Source: Marsupella aquatica
Lineage: Eukaryota > Marchantiophyta
DNA length: 64,000 nucleotides
NCBI GenBank assembly: GCA_973895155.1
Contig: OZ316898.1
Span: forward strand, 12,648,001-12,712,000
Direction: 5' to 3'
Numbering within the stretch: position 1 is the stretch's first letter; each line of letters begins with the position of its first letter. Under the pieces are notes generated by a model. The model was not told the DNA's origin and did not search any database. It worked only from the letters and a program-made list of their open reading frames with translations. A program made the position numbers and the translations under genes. This document shows positions 1 through 10,893 of the stretch, piece after piece.

Positions 1-10
1 GCAGCAATTT

Positions 11-459
11 ATTTTTTCTAAGTGAGAGATGCAATCCTAGCCATTCATATGAGGGAACTGGCCACACTTCACTTTACATGAACTTGGGGGCACAATGAAC
101 CAAAAGCATTACCTAGTCATCTGTTAGTGGGCCCCTTGTGGGTCCCTTTTTTTGCTGATGTGTGCAAGTTTTTTTGTCAAAAACTTAGACCTCCTCTTAG
201 GGTGGTCTAAAAACCTGGAGCAAAGGGCTGCTTATTTTCAGTGAATTGCATTGATTACTTCCAAACCTGACACATTTTGGCTCAGGCATATTAACTTTTG
301 TGGAAAGAAATGGCCATCAGCTTTGCTCTGGATGAAGAGAGACAGATGACTAGGTTAGGTAATCCTTATGTTTCATTGTGCCCCAAGTTCATGTAAAGTG
401 AAGTGTGGCCAGTTCCCACATATGAATGGCTAGGATTGCATCTCTCACTTAGAAAAAAA
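11..459. repeat. Foldback (inverted-repeat) element at the left edge
   Basis: The arms at about 11-122 and 344-459 are reverse complements with only a few mismatches and are separated by a loop of about 220 bases. The left arm contains ctaagtgagagatgcaatcc and the right arm its complement. No coding capacity is seen. It resembles a foldback or MITE-type relic. The terminal ends and target duplication are not resolved, because the left arm starts almost at the window edge. Confidence 0.85.
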
Positions 460-2800
460 GAATGGCTGCCCCCAAGTTCTTGTAAAGCCACCCTTACCCA
501 ACAGACCTCTTTGGATAGTTTATTGTGAAATGTTTTTGTATGGGGCATTATACTTATTGTGTAATATGGCATTTGAGACGTGAACCCAACTCATGGCATA
601 ACCATGTATTGCAATTGCAACATACCTGAACCTGTCCATGGGTGCAAGCTACTTAGTTGACCAAATAGTCAACCACCTGGTTTAGGGCTGGCCATGCAAG
701 ACTGCCACTAACCAAAGATTTAAAAAATGATCTGAACACAACATGTGTCATGTCTTCAAATGTTCATTGTTAAATTGTCCTCGAACGCAATTAAGATCAT
801 GTTCATTGTTTTGCATTTTTTCATGACGACTTTTGTCTATCATAAGGCTTGGGGGAATATATCATACTGGAGGTTATTGGGAGCCTGAGTGTCTTTAGGT
901 CAGCGTTTGCATGCTATCTGGGTGGCATTTTAGTGTTGTGAGGTACACTTTGGGATAACACTTGTTGAAGAGAACAATGTCACTATGCATCTTCGGCATA
1001 GATGGGATTTGTGTGAAGTGGACATTTTTGAATGTGACAGGTTACCACTTACCATAGGATAGAGCGTGCCCACTAGATTTTGAGCTGCTGCCACAGGTGG
1101 TTGTGTCATTTTGTGTGTTATACCAACCCGAAATGTCAACTTGTGTGATATGCCTACCCGAAATGTCATCTTGTGTGAAGTAGAAGATGTTAAGAATGTA
1201 GACTAACTTGATTTCTGACCATTACATCATGGGCAGATTATTATTCAGGCTAGTGACAAATCATGATCCAAAAAGGCCCTGGTACAGTCGTTTCCGGTGA
1301 GTTTTTGCATTTTAAAAAATAAGCTGGATCCAGCGCCAAAGGATAGCGCTATTTCTCTACTAACAGGAGCCAAGGAAGGCGCGACGTCGCGACCTGGCAG
1401 CCCGCCCTAGCAGTAGACACCTGAATTCCACTGACTCAGTCCTGCACTCGCTATGTTCTGAGAGTGTGTGTCGGTGTGCGCGAGAGTCTGTGCGCGAACA
1501 GAATTAATAAAAAAATGAACAATATCATTTGACCCCATAGAACTTTTTGTGGACTGTGTGAGCGAACAGAATTAAAAAGATGAACAATATCATTTTGACC
1601 CCATAGAACTTTTTGTTGAGTCCTTGGAACGAACGCCAGCCATATTCCCCCCCAACTATTCCCCGAGTTTCGTGCAGAATTTCCCGATCCGATTGGCCCT
1701 CCATACCTGCACCTCCTAAAATATCGCCGTGCCCTCCTATCAAGGCAGCCTACTCTCTACCTTTAGCACATGGACATGGAGAGTAACAAACGACACTAAT
1801 AAGAAATTGAAAATGCTTTTTTTTATTCTTGCTTTTAGAGGAAACTGGTAGGACCGAACGACAGATGCGTTGCGCGGTGGAGCGAGAACGACGACGAGGG
1901 CTGACCCTTAAGCGTTGAGATAAAGACAAGTTGCCAATTGTGAGTTCCCAAGCAAAGTAATTGCCTCTATGGCTAGATGGGTTTGTGATTTGGTGGATCA
2001 GTTCCTGATGGCAAACAAAAACACAATGCAAATGTTTGGTGAGAGAGGTGGAATCTAGCAAATTTTGGTCAATACAAACATTTGCGCCCTCCCCCACCCC
2101 CTACTCGACGGACCGTACAATGTCATCATCAACGGAGAGGATGGTGATTTTCTTTGTCCAAAACGATACTAAAAATGGATGAGTTCCCCTGGGAGTAGGT
2201 CAGTGGGGTGGGCCACACTTGTGCTTTTGTAGATCTGGAGTTAGATTTTGGATTGATGATAGGTGACAATCGTCAACTATACCGTACCTTCACTCGCTGC
2301 AGTGGTTCTTGTCTTGTCACATTGTCTAGCCAAGCCCCTTTTTATGTACCCGGTTTTCACCAATCGGCAAAGATCTGAACAGCAAGACACTCTAATGCCA
2401 TCCTGGGTGGTCACGTGATAAATAAACAAGTATTAAAATTTTAGACAACAACAGAATTTTGTGATGTAATTTTGAGAATGCTTTAAGCTGTTGATGTAAA
2501 CATTTCCAATTCTCAGATGGACTTTTATAACCAGGTTGGATTGGATTCCAAGGAAAGCTGTCTGTTCGGCTCATATGTTGTAGGTAATACACCCAATGAG
2601 TTAATTATATGTGACAAGAAAATGAACAGTGATGTTTGGATTGGAAGCCTGTCAATTCTCAATTAGATTTGACTATAAAATTTGACTATATTAAGCTGGT
2701 TGGAAAGATTTTCAAAGCATTTTTCAACAAACCCCAGAATTCAGATTCCATTGGGGATCAAGTTAGTAAGATATAGTGAACTAGTTCAATGCCCGTGCGT
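460..2800. other. Gene-free interval with two short tandem duplications
   Basis: No gene is recognisable here. Two tandem repeats stand out: a 30-base unit repeated at 1111-1170 (shared core acccgaaatgtca) and a 68-base unit repeated at about 1491-1615 (shared core gaccccatagaactttttgt). The reading frames present are short and lack domain-like composition. Confidence 0.6.
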
Positions 2801-2805
2801 TGCAC

Positions 2806-3610
2806 AAAAGATGTCAAGGTGAGAATAATGTCAAGGTAAACAAAAGATGTCAAGAAGAGGAAAAGACGTTGAGGAGAGAAAAGATGTCGAAGAGAGAAAA
2901 GATGTGAAGATGAGCAAAAAATGCCAAAAAGAGAAAGAGATGTTGCAAAGAGGAAAAGGTTTCGAGGGGAGAAAAAATCTACAGTTGAGAAAATGTCAAG
3001 GTGAATAAAACATGTCAAGGAAAGAAAAGACGCCGAGATGAAAAATATATGTCAAGGTGAGGCAAATTAAGACATCAAGGCAAGAGAAGATGTCATGAGA
3101 GGCAAAGATGATGAAGATAAAAATAATACATAAATCAAATATATAAATACAATATGAGGACATGCTGAAGAGATTGATACCACACTCATGCAAACTTTAT
3201 TCAGGTTCAATAAAGAACTTCATGATCAACATACAACATTTTTGGTCAACCTGGCATGACCCTCCTTGGAATCCAAAATCCGAAACTAAGACCTTAATAC
3301 TTGTAGGAGATGTTGCTATTGAGAATGCTATGTACAACTGACCAACACCAAACATAAGTTTTGAAATTTACAACCCTGGTACACTTTCTAAAATTTGATC
3401 TGGAGCCTTGCTTATGGTCATTGCATTGAAAATGTCAAGATGAGACAAAGATGTCGATTGAGAGGTGAGGAAAATATGCCAAGGTGCAACAAAGATGTCA
3501 AGGGGAGTCTGAAAAGATGTTGAGGCAAGAAACAAATGTCAAGAGGAGCCAAAGATGTTGAGGGAGGCAAGGAAATGCATGCAAGGTGAGTCAATTGCTG
3601 GGGCATGCTA
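2806..3610. repeat. Degenerate minisatellite, unit about 17-18 bases
   Basis: Variants of a unit close to aaagatgtcaaggtgaga recur through 2806-3110 and again at about 3428-3590, with an ordinary spacer between them. The same unit forms a second array at 18610-19050. Translation of the opposite strand gives an artefactual repeated Phe/Ser/Leu/His pattern that should not be read as protein. Confidence 0.8.
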
Positions 3611-4068
3611 TGTGTCATCCCAACCATATGGTGCATGTGGCCATATTCATTGTCACTGCAACTCTGTTATATGGTGTGCAGCTGAGTGTGCCTGAATGAG
3701 TTGAAGAATATAATTGAATTATCAAAAATATGTCGAGGCACCCTATGTGTCATTGCACCCTTGCGGTCCTTGCAGCCATGCACTTGTTGCGGCCATGGGG
3801 TCGTTGCGGCTAAGATGACGTTACAACCAAGTAGTCACTTCCAGTTTGTTATTTGGAGCATGTTTTTGTGACGACCATATGGTCATTGTAATCATGTTGT
3901 TGTTGCCAAAGTGATTGGGGTGAACACAAAACAGGCTATAGCAACGGTGGTAGGCGCGGTTGTATGGTGCATGGAGGGAAAACTTTCCCCCCTCCCTCAT
4001 GGCCTCCCGGCCTGGCCCGTCCCCTCCCTTCCCCTCCCCTCCCCTCCCGCCCATGCTCACCCACCCTT
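3611..4068. other. Gene-free interval ending in a CT-rich tract
   Basis: No gene is seen. From about 3980 to 4065 the plus strand becomes C/T rich (cctcccctccc-type runs) and abuts the solo LTR. Reading frames through it are low-complexity Pro/Arg/Gly strings. Confidence 0.6.
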
Positions 4069-4414
4069 TGTTGAGCATAGACGACACTCATAACGGTAAG
4101 CACATGACACATCCAACGTGCAAGTAGTCGACACAAGAGATACGACGTGGTTCACCTCCTCGAGGCTACGTCCACGGGAACACACAAGAGAACTTTACTG
4201 AACTCTAAGCCTGTCGGCCATACCAAGTCTCCATAGTGTAAGCTCTCCTCATCTCTCAAGTGGCCCCATAACAATGAGCCTAAGTTTCACTTATCCAAGC
4301 AAACACCGCTTGGCATATAGTGTGCATCCTAGTTAACCTAACCATGTCTCCGACTACGGTTAGTCTAATTACGGTTACATGTTGTAACCCTAGACCTTGA
4401 GTAAATACCTAACA
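4069..4414 (-). mobile_element. Ty1/copia-type solo LTR, copy 1
   Basis: This 346-base element is in reverse orientation, with 5' TG and 3' CA on either strand. It is homologous over its length to 35733-36073 and 50693-51037. The 5-base flanks are ccctt and tcctt, a target-site duplication with one mismatch. The conserved block with gtggacgtagcctc followed by gaggtgaaccacgta is typical of plant copia LTR 3' halves. No internal domain or second LTR is adjacent, so it is a solo LTR left by recombination. Confidence 0.88.
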
Positions 4415-5010
4415 TCCTTGTGTTATCATTGCAAAGTGTGTGCCATTGGAAAAATGTTGTCGCTGTAGAAATCTGTGCCAACAGTCAAACAATAGAGAAG
4501 TCAACAAAAAGTAGGGGATGGAAGACACTAAAAGGGGAGAGACTCAGGGCGAGGGTTAGGCAAGCCCTAAGGTGAGATCTAGGGCAAGACTAATATACTT
4601 AGACACATGACAAATGTAGTGTGTTGGGCAACATAGCACCCCTAATGGCTTCTCTCCTGCTAATCTTCTGCCCTTGGTTTGGGGAATCCAATGGTCACCA
4701 AAAAATGTCACATGAATCAAATGACCTGTTTCTAACCACCCCCTCAATTTCTCCCATATCCCTTTTTTCTTTATCTGATTTTCTTCATCCTTGATTTTAC
4801 TATTCCTTCCCAACCACCCACATGAGTTTGAGAGGGCTTGTGGTGTTGGCCCAAGGTTCTCACTTCTTTGCTTCCAATCCATCACGCACTGTAAATAAGT
4901 ATTGGGTTTTCTATTGGGTTTAGTAAAAGACTTTTAAATTATTGTGGAAGAACATTTGGGGTGTTTTAATCCAACATTGAGAATTCTAATAATCTTGAGG
5001 TTTTTTAAAA
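4415..5010. other. Gene-free interval
   Basis: AT-rich sequence with no recognisable gene or repeat beyond short A/T runs. A minus-strand frame of 109 codons at 4556-4885 shows no family resemblance and is not called. Confidence 0.5.
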
Positions 5011-5312
5011 CCAAATATGAAAATATTCCAAGAATATTCTTACACATTAGGGATAAAAAATTTCATTGAGAAACTTTAATTACTTAAGTTTTGGAGTGTT
5101 TATTCCCCCAAAACTTTACGCATGATATGGGACCTCCTTTGGAGTGGGCCCCCCAAGGGTGACCAAATATGAAAATATTCCAAGAATATTCTTACACATT
5201 AGGGATAAAAAATTTCATTGAGAAACTTTAATTACTTAAGTTTTGGAGTGTTTATTTCCCCAAAACTTTACGCGTGATATGGGACCTCCCTTGGAGTTGG
5301 GCCCCCCAAGGG
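5011..5312. repeat. Tandem duplication, period about 152 bases
   Basis: The block starting at 5011 (ccaaatatgaaaatattcca) is repeated almost identically from 5163, including the distinctive gggccccccaagggtg that ends each unit. High identity suggests a recent duplication. Confidence 0.88.
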
Positions 5313-5597
5313 TGTTGGACAAACGTTGCTTAGGAGTTGGGGAATCAGGGTGGGAAAATGAAGAGCCGAGGGGTGGAAGAAGGGGCGGGGGGCAGGTAGG
5401 GTGGGGTCTACCATGGAGTGAGTCATGGGGTGGAGGCATGGGCTGTTGAGTGTTGCCTTACATCTGGCCAATGTGGAGAGGGGAGGGAGGAAGGCAAGAG
5501 GGGAAAGGACATTGAAGGAATTTATGAGAGATTTACAAGTCAATTAAGGTGTGTGAGAAGGTCCCAGTATTTATGGGTTAGTTGTAACATGTATGGT

Positions 5598-5614
5598 GGG
5601 GGGGGGGGGGGGGG
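5598..5614. repeat. Homopolymer run of 17 G
   Basis: An uninterrupted G run on the plus strand. It can form quadruplex structures and is prone to length error in sequencing. A similar G run lies at 36445-36460. Confidence 0.9.
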
Positions 5615-7395
5615 TTGGTTCATCTCCCTCTACCAAGTCTCTAGACATGTACTCATCTCCCTCGACCACTCTACACATGTACTTATCTCCATTATATTGT
5701 ATTCTTTAGAATTGCTTTCCTTATTTTTTTCCTTATTGCTTTCCTTATACATGTATCTATACACATTGGCCTCAGTTTATATGTTGTCGCATTTTTAGAT
5801 ACATCTCACGTTTCACAAAAGTGACAGAATAAATCTAAAGGTGGTCACTACTCACCCTAATTAGTGTTATGAAAAATTGTTAGTACACTAGTTTTGGTAA
5901 AAGTGATCTTGAATCCAAATAACAATCAATTTTGTTGGTTTTCAGAATATTTTGTTTTTCCACTTTTGTCTGAATTGCTAGTAACAAATTATGCATGAAA
6001 TCTTGAGTCCAAAGGAACACTATCTCTTGTGTATTTTTCAAAATATAAAATTTCTCTCTATTTTTCCACTCTTAGACCATACTAGTAACACTAATTTAAG
6101 TGCGCAAAAATAATATTACCACAAAGTTAGTGCATCTAACACTAATTCATGAGTAGAGCCTGAGAAGTGGCGCTCTAGAATTAATGTTAGTCACACTAAT
6201 TACAGTGAACATTGTAGTTTGCAAGCAAACCATGGCTCCTTTTGGCAGGATTCCATATTATAGTCATGGCTCCTTTTGGCAGGATTCCGTATTATAGTTG
6301 TCTATGTTAGAGTAATCTTCAAAAATTGATATTAACATTCTCAATTCATTTATTATGAAACTATAGACAGTAGACTCTATCTAACCTGCTTCTAACTAGC
6401 CCAATAAGAGTAGGTTACGTTTGATACAAAGGGGAATATTGAAAATCAAACTTTAATGGTGAAAACCTGTTGGAAACAAAAAGGTGTCAAAGAGCTTCAT
6501 CCATAGGTGCATCATTGATGTCCCCTTTTCTTTTCCCCATTTCCGAGTGAGAATTTGAGTTTAGAATTGTTCGTTTGCCTGCTCTCTTTGTCTTGGTACT
6601 ATCTTCCATTTTCCAAATTGTCTTGGGGACTCTTACATTGGATGCCAAAACAGGGTTTAGGAAATTGAGCACCTAAGATAAATAATCAACATTTGTCATC
6701 CCCCTGCCCCTACCCTTAGAAGAACGAAGCAAACAACATTAATTTATAGTTTCCATTTGGGTTTCCATTCACCCTCTCTACGGCTGCAGAATTAGGATAT
6801 ATTCCCATGGAACTCTTGTATAGTGAACCATGGATAGGTGCATTCCAGGCATAAGTGCAGGCTGACCATGTTAGTAGTCCCCTAAAATTAAAGTAAATTC
6901 CTTTCATTGTAAAAGCACCAAATTAATGCAGTTTGCTTCAGTGCAGGTCAACCCTCACTGAATGACAAAATAGCAACACCAAATGACAAACTCATAAGTG
7001 CATTTCCATCTATAATTGTATGCATGCACTTATTAGTTAGTGCAATGCATACATAAGAAGATTTATCAATAAGTGCAGCAAAACTATTACATAAGGTAGT
7101 ATCATGGAATTATCCACTTCAATCATGTAATATGTGGGCCTGGGGTATGAGGACTAGGATGTGTGTGATTTGACAATACAATGGGGAAGTGCATAAACAG
7201 GGTCTCATGCACTAATTAGATAGCCTAGACCATGCACATATAAAGAAGTGCTCAAATGATATGCCCTGCATTTATATCCCAGTGCATTCCCTGCATTAGT
7301 GTTGGCTGGTGGTGTCTTCCCCGGAGCCTGCCCTTACATGTTCCTCACTCTAGCATTGACGGCTACCATATGTAGGTTACTTTTTTGTCTTTGTT
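5615..7395. other. Gene-free, AT-rich interval with a 34-base tandem duplication
   Basis: No gene is recognisable. A 34-base unit starting catggctccttttggcagg is duplicated at 6231-6298 with one mismatch. Around 6980-7250 the octamer aagtgcat or its complement recurs several times; a similar cluster lies at 49560-50400, suggesting relics of one repeat family. Confidence 0.55.
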
Positions 7396-7399
7396 CCGT

Positions 7400-7640
7400 C
7401 TTTGGCTTTTGGTTGGGGCCCCCTTGACTTGTTTTTCTTGGGCCCTTTCCCTTCTTTTCCCCCTCTTCATTGGGCCCCTTTGCCATTGGGACCATGTCTC
7501 CCCGTTGGATGGTTTTTGCCCTTGGTCACTGTGATATATACTCTAGTGCCTCAGTCCCTTCTTTCTTTCCCTGGAGCACAGGTGCAAGGTTTGAGGGTCC
7601 TCGAACCTCTCTGCCCCTTGGGCTAGGGTTCCATGGCCCC
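7400..7640. repeat. Dispersed repeat fragment related to 46.2-46.45 kb and 52.4-52.7 kb
   Basis: T/C/G-rich sequence containing gggcccctttgccattggga, matched approximately at 46270-46370 and in two tandem units at 52500-52720. It ends just upstream of the DHFR-TS leader. It looks like a piece of a transposable element. Its open reading in the DHFR-TS frame is probably fortuitous. Confidence 0.5.
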
Positions 7641-7850
7641 GGCCTCAACCTCAAGAAGTGCAGATGTGGATCGAGAGCTTCAGAGAAGAAATGCGCGGGA
7701 CAGAGGAAATTTGCGCGCGAGATTTCGAAGTTGATTTTGACTTCTCACTTCACGAGCGCAGAATTCCCAAACGAACAATTACATTTGGGATTGCTCTCTG
7801 GAAGCTGCAATCCCGATCGCGGCCGGGATCGAATGATTTCTTGCCCCTGG

Positions 7851-9743
7851 ATGCGGCGCGCTTTGATCAATGCAGTTGGGTCGATTCATGGGCCGACTAA
7901 ATCCTCATTTTCATGGCCTCATCAGCTCCTCTCGTGCTCCTCCTTCACAGGCAGACATTCTTCTCCAGTCCCACCTCCGACAATTGACTCCCTCTCGTCC
8001 TTCTCGCTCTTCACAATCTCGCCTCCGATAATCGATTCACTCTGGTCCTCCTCGCTCTTCACAGCTCATTTAGGGTCTCTGAATCGACAACACTGCTCTC
8101 CGCTTCGATTGAATCCGTTCTCGAGCAGAGGTTCAGCTGAATCTCACAGAGGTGGGCGATTGTTTTGCGGAGGGGGAGAAGGGTTTCGGGCCATGGGCGA
8201 GCTTTCGGAGACGCCTGTGAGGAGTTTCCAGATTGTGGTGGCGGCTACTCGTGAGAATGGCATAGGGAAGGACGGGGCTTTGCCATGGAGCTTACCGTCG
8301 GACATGAAATTCTTCAAACGAATCACGACGCAGACGGCCTCGCTGGGCAAGAGGAATGCGGTGGTCATGGGCCGCAGCACCTGGTTGTCGGTCCCGGAAA
8401 GGTTCCGGCCCTTACCCGGGCGCTTGAATGTGGTTCTGAGCCGGAGTTTGAGCTCCGAGGACTTCCCTGCAGACGGGAACAAGGTGCTGTTGAGCAGAAG
8501 TCTGCATGCAGCGTTGGAAGTTTTAGCAAGTCCCCGGTATGCAGCTTCAATTGAGACGGTGTACGTCATCGGTGGGGGTCAAGTTTTTGGTGAGGCGATG
8601 AATTCCCCCCTTTGTGATGCCATTCATTTCACAGAGATCACGAGCGACTTCGATTGCGATGCGTTCTGTCCTGCAGTCAACTCCAATGTATTTGCAGTGT
8701 GGGGCTCCTCTGCTCCAGCTCTGGAAAATGGTATCCGATACAGTTTTGTGACATTTGTAAGAAGAACAGGGAAAAAACACCATGTAGCTGAGCTGGATTA
8801 CACCAACGAGACAAACGGGAAAACGGATGACTCGACGGACTTATTAGTAGGGTTTCTTCCAGATTTCATTCGGAACAGGCATGAGGAATATCAGTACTTG
8901 GATCTTATAAAAGATATCCTTGAGAATGGCAGTGTGAAAGGGGATCGGACTGGTACTGGTACAATATCCAAGTTTGGCTGCCAGATGAGATTCAACCTGC
9001 GGAAGTCCTTTCCACTTCTTACAACCAAGCGTGTTCACTTCCGTGGCATTCTGGAGGAATTGCTCTGGTTTATCAGTGGATCCACCAATGCGAAGGTTTT
9101 GCAAGACAAGGGCGTCAAAATATGGGATGGTAATTCATCAAAGGAATATCTGGACAAGTTGGGATTAACAGATAGAGAAGAAGGCGATCTGGGTCCTATT
9201 TATGGATTCCAATGGAGACATTTTGGAGCAAAGTACACCAATATGCATGCTGACTACTCCGGCCAAGGCTTTGACCAGTTAGCAGATGTAATCCACAAGA
9301 TACGTACTAATCCTGATGATAGGCGAATTATGCTTTCTGCTTGGAATCCTGCAGATTTGCACCTCATGGCCCTGCCACCATGTCACATGTTTGCCCAGTT
9401 TTATGTTGCCAATGGTGAGCTCTCTTGTCAGATGTATCAGCGCTCATGTGACATGGGCCTAGGAGTCCCTTACAATATTGCTTCCTATTCTTTGCTCACT
9501 TGCATGATTGCTCATGTTTGTGATTTGCTCCCGGGAGACTTCGTGCACGTGTTAGGCGATGCACATGTGTATAAGACCCACGTTGAACCACTACAAATAC
9601 AACTTGGAAACAATCCGAAGCCCTTCCCGATTCTGAAGATTAGATCTTTAGCATCAAAGGAAATCGACTCCATTACTGCAAATGATTTTGAACTCATAGG
9701 CTATGAGTGTTGTAAGAAGATTGCAATGCAGATGGCTGTGTGA
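7851..9743 (+). CDS. DHFR-TS: Bifunctional dihydrofolate reductase-thymidylate synthase, intronless, with possible targeting presequence
   Basis: The enzyme makes dTMP from dUMP and reduces the dihydrofolate formed back to tetrahydrofolate. The conserved protein starts at ATG 8193 (516 aa). DHFR spans roughly residues 12-190 ([32 protein letters not shown]). TS spans roughly 226-516 ([25 protein letters not shown] with catalytic Cys397, [25 protein letters not shown]) and ends KIAMQMAV, as plant enzymes do. No key residue is missing. The frame is open upstream; an in-frame ATG at 7851 adds 114 residues beginning [13 protein letters not shown], rich in Ser/Arg and nearly free of acidic residues, which resembles an organellar presequence (630 aa in all). 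Plant DHFR-TS is known in mitochondria. I give the longer form as the outer limit; 8193 is the conservative start. Plant DHFR-TS genes usually have many introns, but this one has none. A poly(A) signal aataaa lies at 10096-10101. Confidence 0.93.
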   Translation: MRRALINAVGSIHGPTKSSFSWPHQLLSCSSFTGRHSSPVPPPTIDSLSSFSLFTISPPIIDSLWSSSLFTAHLGSLNRQHCSPLRLNPFSSRGSAESHRGGRLFCGGGEGFRAMGELSETPVRSFQIVVAATRENGIGKDGALPWSLPSDMKFFKRITTQTASLGKRNAVVMGRSTWLSVPERFRPLPGRLNVVLSRSLSSEDFPADGNKVLLSRSLHAALEVLASPRYAASIETVYVIGGGQVFGEAMNSPLCDAIHFTEITSDFDCDAFCPAVNSNVFAVWGSSAPALENGIRYSFVTFVRRTGKKHHVAELDYTNETNGKTDDSTDLLVGFLPDFIRNRHEEYQYLDLIKDILENGSVKGDRTGTGTISKFGCQMRFNLRKSFPLLTTKRVHFRGILEELLWFISGSTNAKVLQDKGVKIWDGNSSKEYLDKLGLTDREEGDLGPIYGFQWRHFGAKYTNMHADYSGQGFDQLADVIHKIRTNPDDRRIMLSAWNPADLHLMALPPCHMFAQFYVANGELSCQMYQRSCDMGLGVPYNIASYSLLTCMIAHVCDLLPGDFVHVLGDAHVYKTHVEPLQIQLGNNPKPFPILKIRSLASKEIDSITANDFELIGYECCKKIAMQMAV

Positions 9744-10893
9744 TGTATCCCTGGTTCTGTAGGAATCTACACTTATTTTTTCCTTCACTTATTTTTTCCT
9801 TGAAGGACTCCAAGGCTGCCCGTTTATGGGTCTTGCCTGGGCGGCCCTAAACCGAACCTTCTAGATTACGAGGTCTCCTTCAGGAGTGTTTAGAGAGGTC
9901 CCCTCTGGTGAATCAGCGGCAATCCTATTCCTTCTGTGGCATGTCATGATTGTCTTCGATATATGTGGCGGAATTCTGCGAATGAAAAGTTTCTATATGT
10001 ACAGTTTTGCAGACGCCTTTGATTGGCCGCAGAAGGTCAGGCACTTACTGTGAGGGGGCTGAATTTTTTGAAGGCATCACCCTGTCGTAAAGGATAATAA
10101 AGTTTCTGACTGGTAGATCCATGCATCGAGCAACCAACGTAGTTGTAAGGATCGGTACCGTCTTCTCTGGAAGGACAGATTTGTCTGTACGACCTCGCTT
10201 TTCACCATGCAATCTAGTTGGGTCATCCTGCAGAAGTTTCCAGGTCAAGATAAATAATGGGATAGGACTCCTGCTACGCTTGTGGTGTTCCTGTGTTAAA
10301 ATATCAAGTCACGCTGGATGTGTATCCAAAACTTGGAAATGGTCATTACTGTCGCGACTAAAGATTTTGAATACTACCACACATAACCATCAAGTCAGCA
10401 GTTCGGCCCCCCAGTGGCGATGCGCTTATTAGTGTAGGTCGAGGTTCCGACAAACTACACTTTCTAGTAGACGAGCAACTGAAGCTGAATTGTTTTCTAC
10501 TGCAGCTCTGTGTGGCAACTGATTTGTGCATTTCTAAAAGACGAGCTCTGTATTGCAACAGATTCGGGCATCCCCAAATAATAAACTCTTTATTGCAACT
10601 GATTTGGGCATCCCCACAAAACAATCCAAGGCAAAAGCACGTTGGGGCACTGATGAAGGATAAGCAGAACTACAGTAGATGACTGCATATGGAGTTCTGC
10701 CCTGTTGCCCACCTCTGGCCTTTGAGCGAATGAACGGGGTTCTGCCGAGTTGTGTGGTAACCGAATAGAATCCACATGGTCGTCGTTCTATAACTTGTCG
10801 AGGACCATAACAGTGACCTCGATCCAGTGCGGAAATCGGGAGCAACACTGGACTTGCGCTTACTCCTACTGAAATGTAGACTGGGTTGTTGTC
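9744..10893. other. DHFR-TS 3' region and gene-free spacer with a short tandem repeat
   Basis: It contains the likely DHFR-TS 3' UTR (aataaa at 10096). At about 10490-10615 a unit of roughly 45 bases with the core gcaactgatttgggcatc occurs three times in diverged form. No gene is recognised in the remainder. Confidence 0.55.

Noticed and set aside
7470-8192. DHFR-TS starting at the first ATG of the open frame (7470), 757 aa
   Set aside because: The first part overlaps a dispersed repeat fragment and has no conserved character; 7851 or 8193 is a more credible start.
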